Source: Streptomyces sp. NBC_01264 (GTDB taxonomy: Bacteria; Actinomycetota; Actinomycetes; Streptomycetales; Streptomycetaceae). From it: DNA of 64,000 nucleotides. The translations under genes and the position numbers were made by a program. Shown here piece after piece: positions 36,105-45,153 of the stretch (the first letter of the stretch is position 1; every line of letters begins with the position of its first letter). A model generated the notes under the pieces. It saw only the letters and a program-made list of their open reading frames with translations, was not told where the DNA came from and did no database searches. The stretch spans positions 1,116,001 through 1,180,000 of the forward strand of contig NZ_JAPEOX010000001.1 of NCBI RefSeq assembly GCF_026340675.1, read 5' to 3'.

Positions 36105-37529
36105 TCAGCGGACCAGGACGGCCTCCCCGGACTTGGGTACGACGGCCGTCCATTCCAGCTCGTGGTCGATGCGGTTCCGGAGGGTCTCGAAGGCGGTCTC
36201 CTCGCCGTGGACGAGGTAGGTGGTGTGCGGGGCCGGGGCGTTGCGCAGCCAGTCGATGATCTGGTCGGCGTCGGCGTGCGCGGAGAAGTGCGGGACGTCG
36301 GCGACCTCGGCGCGTACGGGGACGTACTCGCCGAACATCTTGAGGGTGCGGGCTCCGTCCACGAGGTCGCGCGAGCGGGTGCCGGCGGCGGCGAAGCCGA
36401 CGATGACCACGGCGTTGCGGGGGTCGGGCAGGATCCGGTGGAGGTGGTGCAGGACGCGGCCGCCTGTGGCCATGCCGGCGGACGAGACGATGATCGCCGG
36501 TCCGGTGGTGTTGTTGATGTCAATCGACTCCTGGACGGTCCGGGTGGCCAGGAAGGGCTCCGGGCTGATCGCCGCCTCGCCCTGGGCAAGGATCTCGGGA
36601 CGCAGCTCGGGCGAGTGGGCCCGTATGGCGTCGCGGTAGACGTCCAGTGCGGCCAGGGCCATGGGGCTGTCGACGTAGACAGGTACGTGGCGGGGCAGGG
36701 TGCCGTCGCTGCGCAGGGTGGCCAGCTCGTGCAGGACGACCTCGGTGCGGTCGATCGCGAAGGCCGGGATGACCACGGTCCCGCCACGGGACAGCGTCCG
36801 CGTGATCACCGAGGCGAATTCCCGGCGGGCGCTCTCGTGGTCGTGGCGGCGGTTGCCGTACGTCGACTCCATCAGCAGGACGTCGGCGCCGGAGAACGGC
36901 TCGGGCGGCAGGAGGAGTGGGTGACCGGGGCGGCCGAGGTCGCCGCTGACGGCGGGCGTGTGGCCGTCCTCCAGGGTCAGGTGTGCCCAGGCGGATCCGA
37001 GGATGTGACCGCCGTCGTGCAGCATCAGCTTCGTGCCGGCCATGATCTCGATCTCGCTGCCCACCGGTACCGGGTCGAAGTACTTGATCGTGTGTTCGAC
37101 ATCGTCATCGTCGTAGAGCGGCTTGGCGGGGCGGTGCTTGGACCAGCCGTGCTGGTTGGCGTGCTCGGCGGCTTCCATCTGGAGGCGGGCGCTGTCGCGG
37201 AGCACGATCTCGGCAAGCCGGGCGGTGTGGACGCTCGTGAGGATGGGGCCGCGGAAGCCGTGCCGGACCAGTCGCGGCAGGTAGCCGCAGTGATCCAGGT
37301 GGGCGTGGGTCACCACGACGGCGTGGATGTCCGAGGCGTCACAGGGCAGCTTGTCCCAGTTGCGACGGCGCAAGTCCGCGACACTCTGGAAGAGTCCGCA
37401 GTCGACGAGGATCCGGGCGTGGTCGCTCTCGACCAAGAACTTGCTGCCGGTGACCGTCCGCACTCCGCCGAGGAACCTCAGCAGGGCCGGGCGGGCGGAA
37501 GCAGCAGGAGACGGGGCTGACTGGGACAT
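36105..37529 (-). CDS. Beta-CASP metallo-beta-lactamase RNase-like protein
   Basis: 474 aa from ATG 37529 with AAAGGAGG upstream; longer frames upstream are not native. The MBL core has [15 protein letters not shown] (HxHxDH), [14 protein letters not shown] and [12 protein letters not shown]. The beta-CASP region has [16 protein letters not shown] and [15 protein letters not shown]. The RMMBL end has [23 protein letters not shown] motif FSAHADADQ and [17 protein letters not shown]. It belongs to the Ysh1/CPSF73-like prokaryotic family, usually RNA endo/exonucleases. In this setting it could adjust RNA turnover in dormancy; that is inference. Confidence 0.92.
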   Translation of the reverse strand: MSQSAPSPAASARPALLRFLGGVRTVTGSKFLVESDHARILVDCGLFQSVADLRRRNWDKLPCDASDIHAVVVTHAHLDHCGYLPRLVRHGFRGPILTSVHTARLAEIVLRDSARLQMEAAEHANQHGWSKHRPAKPLYDDDDVEHTIKYFDPVPVGSEIEIMAGTKLMLHDGGHILGSAWAHLTLEDGHTPAVSGDLGRPGHPLLLPPEPFSGADVLLMESTYGNRRHDHESARREFASVITRTLSRGGTVVIPAFAIDRTEVVLHELATLRSDGTLPRHVPVYVDSPMALAALDVYRDAIRAHSPELRPEILAQGEAAISPEPFLATRTVQESIDINNTTGPAIIVSSAGMATGGRVLHHLHRILPDPRNAVVIVGFAAAGTRSRDLVDGARTLKMFGEYVPVRAEVADVPHFSAHADADQIIDWLRNAPAPHTTYLVHGEETAFETLRNRIDHELEWTAVVPKSGEAVLVR

Positions 37530-37594
37530 GGCAGCAGCCCTCCTTTCGGAACGGATGCCGGTCTCCACCGTCGCACTGGAACGCCCTGTGCGCT

Positions 37595-37631
37595 GGGGAC
37601 CTTCCGGCCCCGGATAGGGGCCGACCGGCCC
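37595..37631. promoter_or_regulatory. Two candidate DevR/OsdR boxes
   Basis: GGGGACCTTCCGGCCCC at 37595-37611 and GGGGCCGACCGGCCC at 37617-37631, spaced 22 bp start to start (two helical turns). They lie between the divergent beta-CASP and alcohol dehydrogenase genes, so could control both. Confidence 0.7.
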
Positions 37632-37706
37632 AAGCCGGACGGAGGGATACGGGCACAGCCTGACGGTGAACCCCTCGCGCACAGCACACAGAGAGAAGGC
37701 CGCGCC

Positions 37707-38783
37707 ATGAAGGCACTCGTCTTCCACGGGCCGGGACGGACCTCCTGGCAGGACGTCCCGGATCCCTCCATCAAAGACGCCGCCGACGCGATCGTCCGCA
37801 TCGACGCCGTCACCATCTGCGGCACCGACCTGCACATCATCAAGGGCGACGTCCCCGAAGTGACACCCGGCCGGATCCTCGGACACGAGGCAGTCGGGAC
37901 CGTCGTCGAGACCGGCGGCGACGTCCGCAGCGTCCGCCCCGGTGACCGCGTCCTGATCTCCTGCATCTCCGCGTGCGGCCGCTGCCGCTTCTGCCGCGAA
38001 GGGCACTACGGCCAGTGCCGCGGAGGGGGCGGCTGGGTCTTGGGCCACACCATCGACGGCACCCAGGCCGAATACGTACGCGTTCCCTTCGCCGACCTCT
38101 CCGTCTACCCGCTGCCCAGCGCCCTGGCCAGCCACGACGCCGTACTGCTCGCCGACATCTTCCCGACCTCCTACGAGGTCGGCGTGCTCAACGGCAACGT
38201 GCGTCCGGGCGACACGGTCGTCGTGGTCGGCGCCGGCCCCATCGGCCTGGCCGCCATCGCCACGGCACAGCTCTACAGCCCCGGTCGGATCATCGCCGTC
38301 GACCTCGCCGCGTCCCGGCTCGCTGCCGCGCGCGATCTCGGTGCCGATGCCACCGCGAGCGCGGCCGAGGAGCCCGAGCAGCTGGTGGAGGACCTCACGG
38401 ACGGGCTCGGCGCGGACGTGGTCATCGAGGCCGTCGGCGTGCCCGAGTCGTTCGAGATGTGCACCCGCATGGTCCGCCCGGGCGGCAGGGTCGCCAACAT
38501 CGGTGTCCACGGCAAGCCCGCCGTCCTCCACCTCGAAGACCTGTGGATCAAGGACGTCACCATCACCACCGGCCTCGTCGACACCCACTCCACCCCCATG
38601 CTGCTACGCATGATGGCCGCCGGCCGACTGCCCGGGGCCGCGATGGTCACCCACCGCTTCGAGCTGGACCAAATGGAAGAGGCGTACGACGTCTTCTCCA
38701 ACGCAGGCGAAACCGGCGCCCTCAAGGTCGTGCTAGGCGCGCCGCAGCACGACACCGTCGCCGTACCGCCCCAGGAGCAGTGA
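37707..38783 (+). CDS. Zinc-dependent alcohol dehydrogenase family protein
   Basis: 358 aa MDR protein. Catalytic zinc ligands: Cys in [15 protein letters not shown] and GHEAVG. Structural zinc Cys residues are in [19 protein letters not shown]. The nucleotide loop is [19 protein letters not shown]. It resembles threonine/butanediol-type or nitrosothiol-type dehydrogenases; the exact substrate is open. AGAGAGAAGG precedes the ATG. First gene of an apparent operon with the PPOX, HAD and GH65 genes, downstream of two candidate OsdR boxes; a dehydrogenase also occurs in the S. coelicolor dormancy cluster. Confidence 0.92.
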   Translation: MKALVFHGPGRTSWQDVPDPSIKDAADAIVRIDAVTICGTDLHIIKGDVPEVTPGRILGHEAVGTVVETGGDVRSVRPGDRVLISCISACGRCRFCREGHYGQCRGGGGWVLGHTIDGTQAEYVRVPFADLSVYPLPSALASHDAVLLADIFPTSYEVGVLNGNVRPGDTVVVVGAGPIGLAAIATAQLYSPGRIIAVDLAASRLAAARDLGADATASAAEEPEQLVEDLTDGLGADVVIEAVGVPESFEMCTRMVRPGGRVANIGVHGKPAVLHLEDLWIKDVTITTGLVDTHSTPMLLRMMAAGRLPGAAMVTHRFELDQMEEAYDVFSNAGETGALKVVLGAPQHDTVAVPPQEQ

Positions 38784-38788
38784 GTGCC

Positions 38789-39475
38789 ATGAAGAGCACA
38801 CCGAGCACCCACCCGCAACGGTCCGGCGAGATGACCGGACGCACCGACCTGGGCCGCCGCCTGGCGGCCCGCCGCGAAGCCCTCGGTCTGAGCCGCGACG
38901 AACTGGGCAGGCGGTGCGGCGCCGACGCCACGTACATCGCCTACCTCGAGGAGCACGCCGCCAGCCCTGCCATCGGCACCCTCGTCCGGGTGGCCGACGC
39001 CCTCGGCCTCACCGTCGACGACCTGACCGGCGTCAATGCCCACCGCGTCGCCGGCCGATCCACCGCCCGGCGCGACAGTACGCTCGTGCCACTGGACGAG
39101 ACCGAATGCCGACGGCTGCTGAACACGCACGGCGTGGGCCGCATCGCCATCTTCACCCCCGAAGGCCCGGCCGTCCTCCCCGTCAACTACCTCATCGCAG
39201 GCCCCGACATCGCCTTCCGTACCTCCACACAAGCCGTCACTGCCAGAGCTGCCGGAACCGAGGTCGCCTTCGAGATCGACAACATCGACGACGTGACCGC
39301 CACTGGTTGGAGCGTGCTGGCCGTGGGCGAACTGACAGCGGTCACGAACCCGGACGAGATTCACCACCTCAACAGCACGGCCCGCTCTCACCCCTGGGCC
39401 GGCGGACCGCGTAGCCACTGGATGAAAATCACCCCCGCCCGCATCACCGGCCGTCGCGTGGTGCACGACTCATGA
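38789..39475 (+). CDS. HTH (XRE) plus pyridoxamine-oxidase-fold protein
   Basis: 228 aa. N-terminal XRE helix-turn-helix (DLGRRLAARREALGLSRDEL, YIAYLEEHAASPAIGTLVRV) is joined to a split-barrel flavin/F420-binding domain of the PNPOx kind (CRRLLNTHGVGRIAIFTPEG, VLPVNYLIAGPDIAFRTSTQ, VAFEIDNIDDVTATGWSVLA). Starts 5 bp after the dehydrogenase stop. May act as a redox-responsive regulator. Similar proteins are common in actinobacterial dormancy clusters. Confidence 0.9.
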   Translation: MKSTPSTHPQRSGEMTGRTDLGRRLAARREALGLSRDELGRRCGADATYIAYLEEHAASPAIGTLVRVADALGLTVDDLTGVNAHRVAGRSTARRDSTLVPLDETECRRLLNTHGVGRIAIFTPEGPAVLPVNYLIAGPDIAFRTSTQAVTARAAGTEVAFEIDNIDDVTATGWSVLAVGELTAVTNPDEIHHLNSTARSHPWAGGPRSHWMKITPARITGRRVVHDS

Positions 39476-40230
39476 ACGACCTACGGGTGGTCGTCTTCGA
39501 CACCGACGGAGTGCTCCTCGCAACGGCCGACCGCCATGCAGCCGCCTGGAAGGAGACCTTCGACGGCTGCCTCCACGAGTGGCAGCCAGCGCAGGCCGGT
39601 GCACGACCGCGCCCGTTCGACGCCGTCCACGACTACCGGGCCCTGGTCGACGGCAGGGCCCGTCTCGACGGCGTACGCGCCTTCCTCGCTGCCCGCCACA
39701 TCGACCTCCCGCCCGGAACGCCCGGGGATCCGCCCGGGTGCGCCACCGTCCACGCGGTCGCCGCCCGCAAGGAGGCGGTCTTCTCCGCGACCCTGCGCAC
39801 TGAAGGTGTCCGCGCCTTCGAGGACGTGCGCCCCGTGCTCCAAGAACTGAGGGAGAAGGCGATCCGGTGCGCAGCCGTCTCGGCTTCCCGGCACGCCCGC
39901 TCCCTCTTGAAGTCCGCCGGGCTCATCGGCTACTTCGACGCCCTGGTGGACGGCCAGGACGCGGCCACACTCGCCCTTCCGGGCAAGCCCGACCCTGCGC
40001 TCTTCCTCGAAGCTGCAGGCCGTCTCGGCGCGGCACCCGCTCACACTGCCGTGGTGGAGGACGCACTCGCCGGCGTCGAGGCGGGACGCCGAGGCCGGTT
40101 CCGCCTGGTGGTGGGACTCAACCGCGAAGGCGAACCGCACATGAGGGATGCCCTGCGGGCGCACGGCGCCCAGCTCGTCCTCCCCGACCTCGGCGGGCTG
40201 CCCGCCGCACTCGAAGGAGACCGCCCGTGA
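39472..40230 (+). CDS. HAD hydrolase, beta-phosphoglucomutase type
   Basis: 252 aa, ATGA overlap with the upstream gene. HAD motif I is FDTDGVLLATADRH (nucleophile D, acid/base D), motif II is CAAVSASRHARSLL and motif III/IV is LPGKPDPALFLEAAGRLG with VVEDALAGVEAG. The cap begins with AAWKETFDGCLHEW and includes RPFDAVHDYRALVDGRARLDGVRAFL, like bacterial beta-PGMs fused or paired with GH65 enzymes. It would convert beta-glucose 1-phosphate to glucose 6-phosphate after phosphorolysis by the next gene product. Confidence 0.92.
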   Translation: MNDLRVVVFDTDGVLLATADRHAAAWKETFDGCLHEWQPAQAGARPRPFDAVHDYRALVDGRARLDGVRAFLAARHIDLPPGTPGDPPGCATVHAVAARKEAVFSATLRTEGVRAFEDVRPVLQELREKAIRCAAVSASRHARSLLKSAGLIGYFDALVDGQDAATLALPGKPDPALFLEAAGRLGAAPAHTAVVEDALAGVEAGRRGRFRLVVGLNREGEPHMRDALRAHGAQLVLPDLGGLPAALEGDRP

Positions 40231-42644
40231 CCACGGCCTGGCGCTGGGAGTACCAGCGCTACGACCCCAAGGCCGAGCGGCTGGTCGAGTCCCTGTGCAC
40301 CCTGGGCAACGGTCGCTTCGCCACCCGCGGTTCAGCCCCCGAAAGCGTCGCCGACGACATCCACTACCCAGGCACCTACCTCGCAGGCTGCTACAACCGG
40401 CTCACCTCCGCCGTCGGCGGACGAGCGGTCTCCAACGAGGACATGGTCCGGCTGCCGGACTGGACCGCTCTGCGGTACCGCTGCCTGCCCGAGGGTGCAC
40501 CGCCCGGAGACTGGCTCACGCCCGATCACCCGACCCTGCGCCACAGCCGCGTGTCGCTGGACCTGCGTGCCGGGACGCTCACCCGCCGCATGCTCTTCCA
40601 CGACGCCGAAGGCCGCCGCCTGGGCGTCACCCACACTCGCCTCGTTCACATGGGCGACCCGAACCTGGCCGCGCAGAACACGGTGTTCAGAGCGTACGGC
40701 TGGAGCGGCAGGATCGAGATCGAGTCCGTACTCGACGGCGACGTCACCAACGCGGGAGTCGACCGCTACCGCGCCCTGGCCGGGCGGCACCTCGTCGAGC
40801 ACCGGGCTGGGGTGGAGGCTGAGGGCACCGCCTGGCTCTCCTGCACCACCACCTCCCGGGTACGGATCGGGCTCGCAGTCCGGACATCAGTAGGTCCTGT
40901 GGCACCGGTAGGGCGGACATGCACCGCCACCACCGCCACACAGACGCTCGTCCTGCCGATCAAGCGGGCCGCCCCGGTCGTCGTCGTGAAGACCGCCGCC
41001 CTGTGCACTTCTCTCGACCGTCCCTCGGCCGATCCCCTGCGGAGGAGCATCGACTGTGCGACACACGCCCCGGACTTCCCAACCCTGCTGGCCTCCCACC
41101 GCGCATCCTGGCAACGCCTCTGGAGCGAAGGAGAGCTGAAGGTACCCGGCGACACCGGCAAGGTTCTGCGGCTGCACGCCTTTCACGTGCTCCAGACCCT
41201 CTCTCCGCACACCGCGGAGCTCGACGCCGGCGTCCCCGCCCGGGGCCTTCACGGCGAGGCGTACCGGGGTCACGTCTTCTGGGACGAGCTGTTCGTCCTG
41301 CCCTACCTCGCCCTCCACCTTCCCGAGACCGCTCGAGCCCTTTTGATGTACCGGCACCGGCGGCTCCCCGCGGCCCTGGAGGCCGCCCGCCGGGCTGGGG
41401 CGAAGGGAGCCATGTTTCCCTGGCAGAGTGGTAGTTCCGGCAGCGAGGAGACGCAGCGGCTGCACCTCAATCCGCGCTCCGGCCGCTGGCTGCCCGACCA
41501 CTCGCACCTCCAGCACCATGTGGGGTCGGCCATCGCCTGGAACGTGTGGCGGTACGGTCAGGCCACCGGTGACGCCGGATTCATGCACGGCCCGGGCGCC
41601 GAACTCCTGCTGCACACAGCCCACTTCTGGGCCGGCGCAGCGACATGGGACACCGGCCTCGGCCGCTACCGGATCCGGGGCGTCGTCGGACCTGACGAAT
41701 ATCACGATGCCTACCCGGACGCCACCGCTCCTGGTATCGACGACAACGCTTACACCAACGTCACCGCCGCGTGGGTGCTGGCCCGCGCCCTCGACGTGTA
41801 CGGGGAACTCCCGGCGGCCCGGCGCGCCGAGCTCCTCACGCAACTCGGCATCGGCGCCGCCGACCTCAGAGCCTGGGAAGACGTCTCCCGCCGCCTGTAC
41901 GTGCCGTTCCATCGCGACGTGATCAGCCAGTTCCACGGCTACGGGGACCTCGCCGAGCTCGACTGGGACGGCTACCGCGCCCGCTACCACGACATCCGCC
42001 GCCTGGACCGCATCCTGGAAGCCGAAGACGACACACCCAACCGCTACCAGGCGTCCAAACAGGCCGACACCCTCATGCTCGGCTACCTATTCCGCCCCGC
42101 AGAGCTCGAACAACTCTTCCTTCGGCTCGGCCACCGCCTCGACGACGGCCTCTGGCGCAGGACGGTGGACTACTACCTGCGGCGCACCTGCCACGGCTCC
42201 ACGCTCAGCAGCCTCGTCCACGGCTGGGTCCTCGCCCGGGAGCAGGGCCCGGACGCCTGGCGCTACTGCCAGGAAGCCCTGCTCAGTGACATCACCGACG
42301 TCCAGGGCGGGACCACCGGCGAAGGGATCCACCTCGGCGCCATGGGAGGCACCCTCGACCTCGTCGAACGCGGCATCGTCGGACTCGAGCCCCACGACGA
42401 CGGCCTGCACATCGACCCGGTGCCCCTCTCCGAAGTCCCCGGTTCCTCGTTCTCGATCTCCTACCTTGGGCACCGGGACATCCGTATCCGGTTCCGGCCC
42501 GGCCGACTCGGCATCTCCGTCCCACCGTCACCCCTGGGCCCCGTGCCCCTGGTCCTGCCCGGCGACCGGCACGAACACATTGCCGCAGGCCAGGAGCGGT
42601 GGTTCCGGCTCCCCAAGGGCGGGCGTGTCAGCGATTTTGTGTAA
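40227..42644 (+). CDS. GH65 disaccharide phosphorylase (3' end altered by IS5)
   Basis: 805 aa, GTG start in a GTGA overlap with the HAD gene. N-terminal beta-sandwich (LCTLGNGRFATRGSAPES, GTYLAGCYNRLTS) is followed by the (alpha/alpha)6 barrel: HGEAYRGHVFWDELFVLPYL, MFPWQSGSSGSEETQ and the catalytic acid Glu in VVGPDEYHDAYPD; KQADTLMLGY contributes phosphate binding. GH65 includes trehalose, maltose, kojibiose and nigerose phosphorylases; specificity is not decided. The last native codon is about 42620; GRVSDFV and the stop come from the IS5 inverted repeat. The loss looks minor. Confidence 0.9.
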   Translation: MTTAWRWEYQRYDPKAERLVESLCTLGNGRFATRGSAPESVADDIHYPGTYLAGCYNRLTSAVGGRAVSNEDMVRLPDWTALRYRCLPEGAPPGDWLTPDHPTLRHSRVSLDLRAGTLTRRMLFHDAEGRRLGVTHTRLVHMGDPNLAAQNTVFRAYGWSGRIEIESVLDGDVTNAGVDRYRALAGRHLVEHRAGVEAEGTAWLSCTTTSRVRIGLAVRTSVGPVAPVGRTCTATTATQTLVLPIKRAAPVVVVKTAALCTSLDRPSADPLRRSIDCATHAPDFPTLLASHRASWQRLWSEGELKVPGDTGKVLRLHAFHVLQTLSPHTAELDAGVPARGLHGEAYRGHVFWDELFVLPYLALHLPETARALLMYRHRRLPAALEAARRAGAKGAMFPWQSGSSGSEETQRLHLNPRSGRWLPDHSHLQHHVGSAIAWNVWRYGQATGDAGFMHGPGAELLLHTAHFWAGAATWDTGLGRYRIRGVVGPDEYHDAYPDATAPGIDDNAYTNVTAAWVLARALDVYGELPAARRAELLTQLGIGAADLRAWEDVSRRLYVPFHRDVISQFHGYGDLAELDWDGYRARYHDIRRLDRILEAEDDTPNRYQASKQADTLMLGYLFRPAELEQLFLRLGHRLDDGLWRRTVDYYLRRTCHGSTLSSLVHGWVLAREQGPDAWRYCQEALLSDITDVQGGTTGEGIHLGAMGGTLDLVERGIVGLEPHDDGLHIDPVPLSEVPGSSFSISYLGHRDIRIRFRPGRLGISVPPSPLGPVPLVLPGDRHEHIAAGQERWFRLPKGGRVSDFV

Positions 42645-43652
42645 GACCGACCGGCAAATGGATCACTTGAGGCGTCGGGTGGTGGGGCGGTCGGCCCAGC
42701 GGTAGCGGCTCGTTGCTCGACGGATGAGCATGCGGAGCGTGACGAGGGCGGCGGCCAGGTACAGGTAGAAGTCCACGATGCTGCCGCTCTTCTCTGTGCA
42801 GCGCCGCAGCTTGCCGTAGTCGTTCATCCACGAGTGCGTGCGCTCGACCACCCAGCGCTTGCCGGCTTGGATCGGGGCTGGCACGCCCTTACGCGCGATC
42901 TCGGCCGTGAATCCCAACTCGGCTATAAGCGCACGGGACGTGGTGCTGTCGTAGCCGCGGTCGAGGTTGACGTTGACCGCCGTCGGCATTGCGCCGACCT
43001 GTGCCTTCGCCGCCTCCAGGGTGGGGCCCAGCAGGGGTGAGTCGTGCCGGTTCGCGCCGGCGGAGACGATTCCGATCGGGACACCGCAGGCGTCGGAGGC
43101 GACCGAGCGTTTCAGTCCTTGCTTGCCCCGGTCGACCGGGGAGCGTCCCGCCTTCTCACCGCCGGACGGGGCCTTGGTGATGCAGCCGTCCACCGAGATC
43201 TCGCCCAGCCCGAGACCGATCATCCGGTCGTGCGCCTCGAGAGCCAGTGCGTGGACCTTCTCGGATATCCCCAGTTCAGACCACTCCTTGACGCGGCGTC
43301 TGATGGTGCGGTCGGAGCATCCGGGGGTGGAGATGCGCTCGTAGCCTGAGCCGTGGACCAGCGCGAGCACGACGTGCTCGAAGACCGTCCGGTCAGCGAT
43401 CCGGCGGCGGTGGCAGCCCAGCGGGTGGTCCGCAGCGAACTCTCGCCGGGCGGGCAGGAGGGCGGAGAACTGGTCCCAGAGGGGTTCGAGCAGGCAAGAT
43501 GGCAGCGCGGGCACGGCCGTCCTTCGTGATCACTGAGCGTAGAGAACTCCATGATCACGTGGACCCGTGCCCGCACTGCATCCACCGCGCTCGATCACTC
43601 GACAGAGGCTGCCTATTGCCGGTCGGTCTTACACAAAATCGCTGACACGCCC
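42621..43652 (-). mobile_element. IS5-family insertion sequence, 1032 bp
   Basis: The ends are perfect 37-bp inverted repeats starting GGGCGTGTCAGCGATTTTG at both sides. No target duplication is visible. The left flank is the end of the GH65 gene and the right flank is the middle of an ABC ATPase, so sequence between them was lost, probably by IS-mediated deletion. Distinct from the IS5 at 23422. Confidence 0.9.
42663..43514 (-). CDS. IS5-family transposase
   Basis: 283 aa from a GTG. DUF4096-like N-terminus (LEPLWDQFSALLPARREFA, RIADRTVFEHVVLALVHGSG) followed by the DDE core: Asp in GEISVDGCITKAPSGG, Asp in NLDRGYDSTTSRAL and Glu in KRWVVERTHSWMNDYGKLRR. Single frame and apparently intact. 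Confidence 0.9.
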   Translation of the reverse strand: MPALPSCLLEPLWDQFSALLPARREFAADHPLGCHRRRIADRTVFEHVVLALVHGSGYERISTPGCSDRTIRRRVKEWSELGISEKVHALALEAHDRMIGLGLGEISVDGCITKAPSGGEKAGRSPVDRGKQGLKRSVASDACGVPIGIVSAGANRHDSPLLGPTLEAAKAQVGAMPTAVNVNLDRGYDSTTSRALIAELGFTAEIARKGVPAPIQAGKRWVVERTHSWMNDYGKLRRCTEKSGSIVDFYLYLAAALVTLRMLIRRATSRYRWADRPTTRRLK

Positions 43653-44294
43653 GAACTCTCCGGAGCGGAGACGCTCGATCTGCTGTCCGCGCTCCAGGGA
43701 ACACCCGTGCCCCGCCGCGGCGAGCTGTGCGACCGGTTGGGGCTGACGCCCACGATCCTCGCCCGCCCCGTCGGGGGCTACTCGCGGGGCATGAAGCAGA
43801 AACTCGGGCTGGTGCAGGCGATGCAGCACGATCCGCATCTGGTGGTGCTCGACGAACCGACCGAGGGACTGGACCCGTTGGTCCAGGAGACGTTCTTCGC
43901 ACTGCTGGGCGAGGCGGCCGCCACCGGACGCACCGTCCTGCTCTCCAGCCACATCCTGCCGGAGGTGCAGCGCACGTGCGGGCGGGTGGCGATCATCCGG
44001 GACGGACGGCTTGTCACGTTCCAGAGCGTCGCCGGCCTGCGCAAGGCCCGTGCCCGACGGATCAGGCTGTCCTTCACGGACGGGCAGGGGGAGCGGCCGC
44101 TGGGCGACGCCCAGCGTTGGACCCCGCGCTGGCAGGGGGACCGGGTGGAGCTGCTCGTACCGCCGAGCGAGGTGGTGGGCGCGCTGCGCACCCTGCTCGG
44201 ACTGGCCGTGGCCGACGTCACGGTGGAAGAGGCCGGACTGGACGAGGCCTTCATGGACCTCTACCGCGGCGGCTCGGGGCGGGAGGAACCGTGA
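43653..44294 (+). pseudogene. ABC transporter ATPase, 5' truncated by IS5
   Basis: Codons from 43653 encode LSGAETLDLLSALQG, the signature-like GGYSRGMKQKLGLVQAM, Walker B LVVLDEPTEGLDPLVQETF and the H-loop VLLSSHILPEVQRTCG, then a DrrA-type C-terminal domain. Walker A and the Q-loop are missing, replaced by the IS5 end. The protein cannot bind ATP normally. The stop overlaps the permease GTG by 4 bp. Confidence 0.9.
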
Positions 44295-45112
44295 GACGCC
44301 AGTGGCCACTGTTGTGGCTCGCCCTGTACCGGCGGCGCCGGATGCTGGCCGCCCTGCTCGTCGGGATGGTCGTCTTCGAAGCGCTCATGGTGGTGGTCGC
44401 CCATGCGATTCCTCCGGGGCAGCTCTTCTCCGCGGGCGGGAAGGGACCACCCTCGGCCTACCGGGCCTTCAGCGGGTCCAGCGGCGACGTGTCGATCGCC
44501 AGCTACCCCGGACTGCTGGGCGCCGGCCTCACCCACCCCTTCTGGATAGCCATCCAGCTCACCGCGATCGGTTCGCTCGCCGCGGCCGCCGTGGCCGCGG
44601 ACGTGGAATCCGGGACGGTGGAACTCGTCATGGTGCGTCCCGTCAGCCGTACCCGGCTGCTGGCCGAGCGGACCGCCGCACTGGTGCTCGCGGCGCTGGC
44701 CCTGAACCTGGCCGCGACCCTCACGGTCGCGGTGGGGGTGGCGCTGTCACCGGACATCCACCGGGCGGTGCCGATCAGCGGGGTGTTCGCCGCCGGGCTC
44801 ATGGGCCTCGGCTTCGCCCTGTGCCTGATCGGGCCGGCGATGGCCGTGTCGGCGGCGGGACGACGGCGGGCCCAGGTGGTCGGCGCGACCATCGCGATCG
44901 GGGCCGTCGGCTTCGCCGTCAACTTCATCGCGCTGGCCTGGTCGCCGACAGCCCCGCTGAGGTTCCTCAGCCCCTTCCACTACTACGCCCCGGGCGACGC
45001 CCTTGCCGGAGGCGGCGTGCTCTGGCCCCAGCTCGGGATCCTGGTCGGAGTGGGAGTGCTGGGCATCCTGCTGGCCCATCTGCTGCTCCGACGCCGGGAC
45101 CTCGCGCCCTGA
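44291..45112 (+). CDS. ABC-2 type transporter permease
   Basis: 273 aa with six predicted transmembrane segments (AALLVGMVVFEALMVVVAHA; IQLTAIGSLAAAAVAADVES; ALVLAALALNLAATLTVAVG; GVFAAGLMGLGFALCLIGPA; VGATIAIGAVGFAVNFIALA; LGILVGVGVLGILLAHLLLR). The block VESGTVELVMVRPVSRTRLL is typical of ABC-2 permeases. GTG start overlaps the ATPase stop. Since its ATPase lacks Walker A, the pair is probably inactive unless another ATPase replaces it. Confidence 0.88.
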   Translation: MRRQWPLLWLALYRRRRMLAALLVGMVVFEALMVVVAHAIPPGQLFSAGGKGPPSAYRAFSGSSGDVSIASYPGLLGAGLTHPFWIAIQLTAIGSLAAAAVAADVESGTVELVMVRPVSRTRLLAERTAALVLAALALNLAATLTVAVGVALSPDIHRAVPISGVFAAGLMGLGFALCLIGPAMAVSAAGRRRAQVVGATIAIGAVGFAVNFIALAWSPTAPLRFLSPFHYYAPGDALAGGGVLWPQLGILVGVGVLGILLAHLLLRRRDLAP

Positions 45113-45153
45113 GCGGATGCGCCATTGATCGTCTACGCGGCGTTCCGCCGGCT

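Noticed and set aside
37530..38588. N-terminal extension of the beta-CASP gene over the dehydrogenase gene
   Set aside because: The ATG at 37529 has an excellent ribosome site and the extension overlaps a real gene on the other strand.
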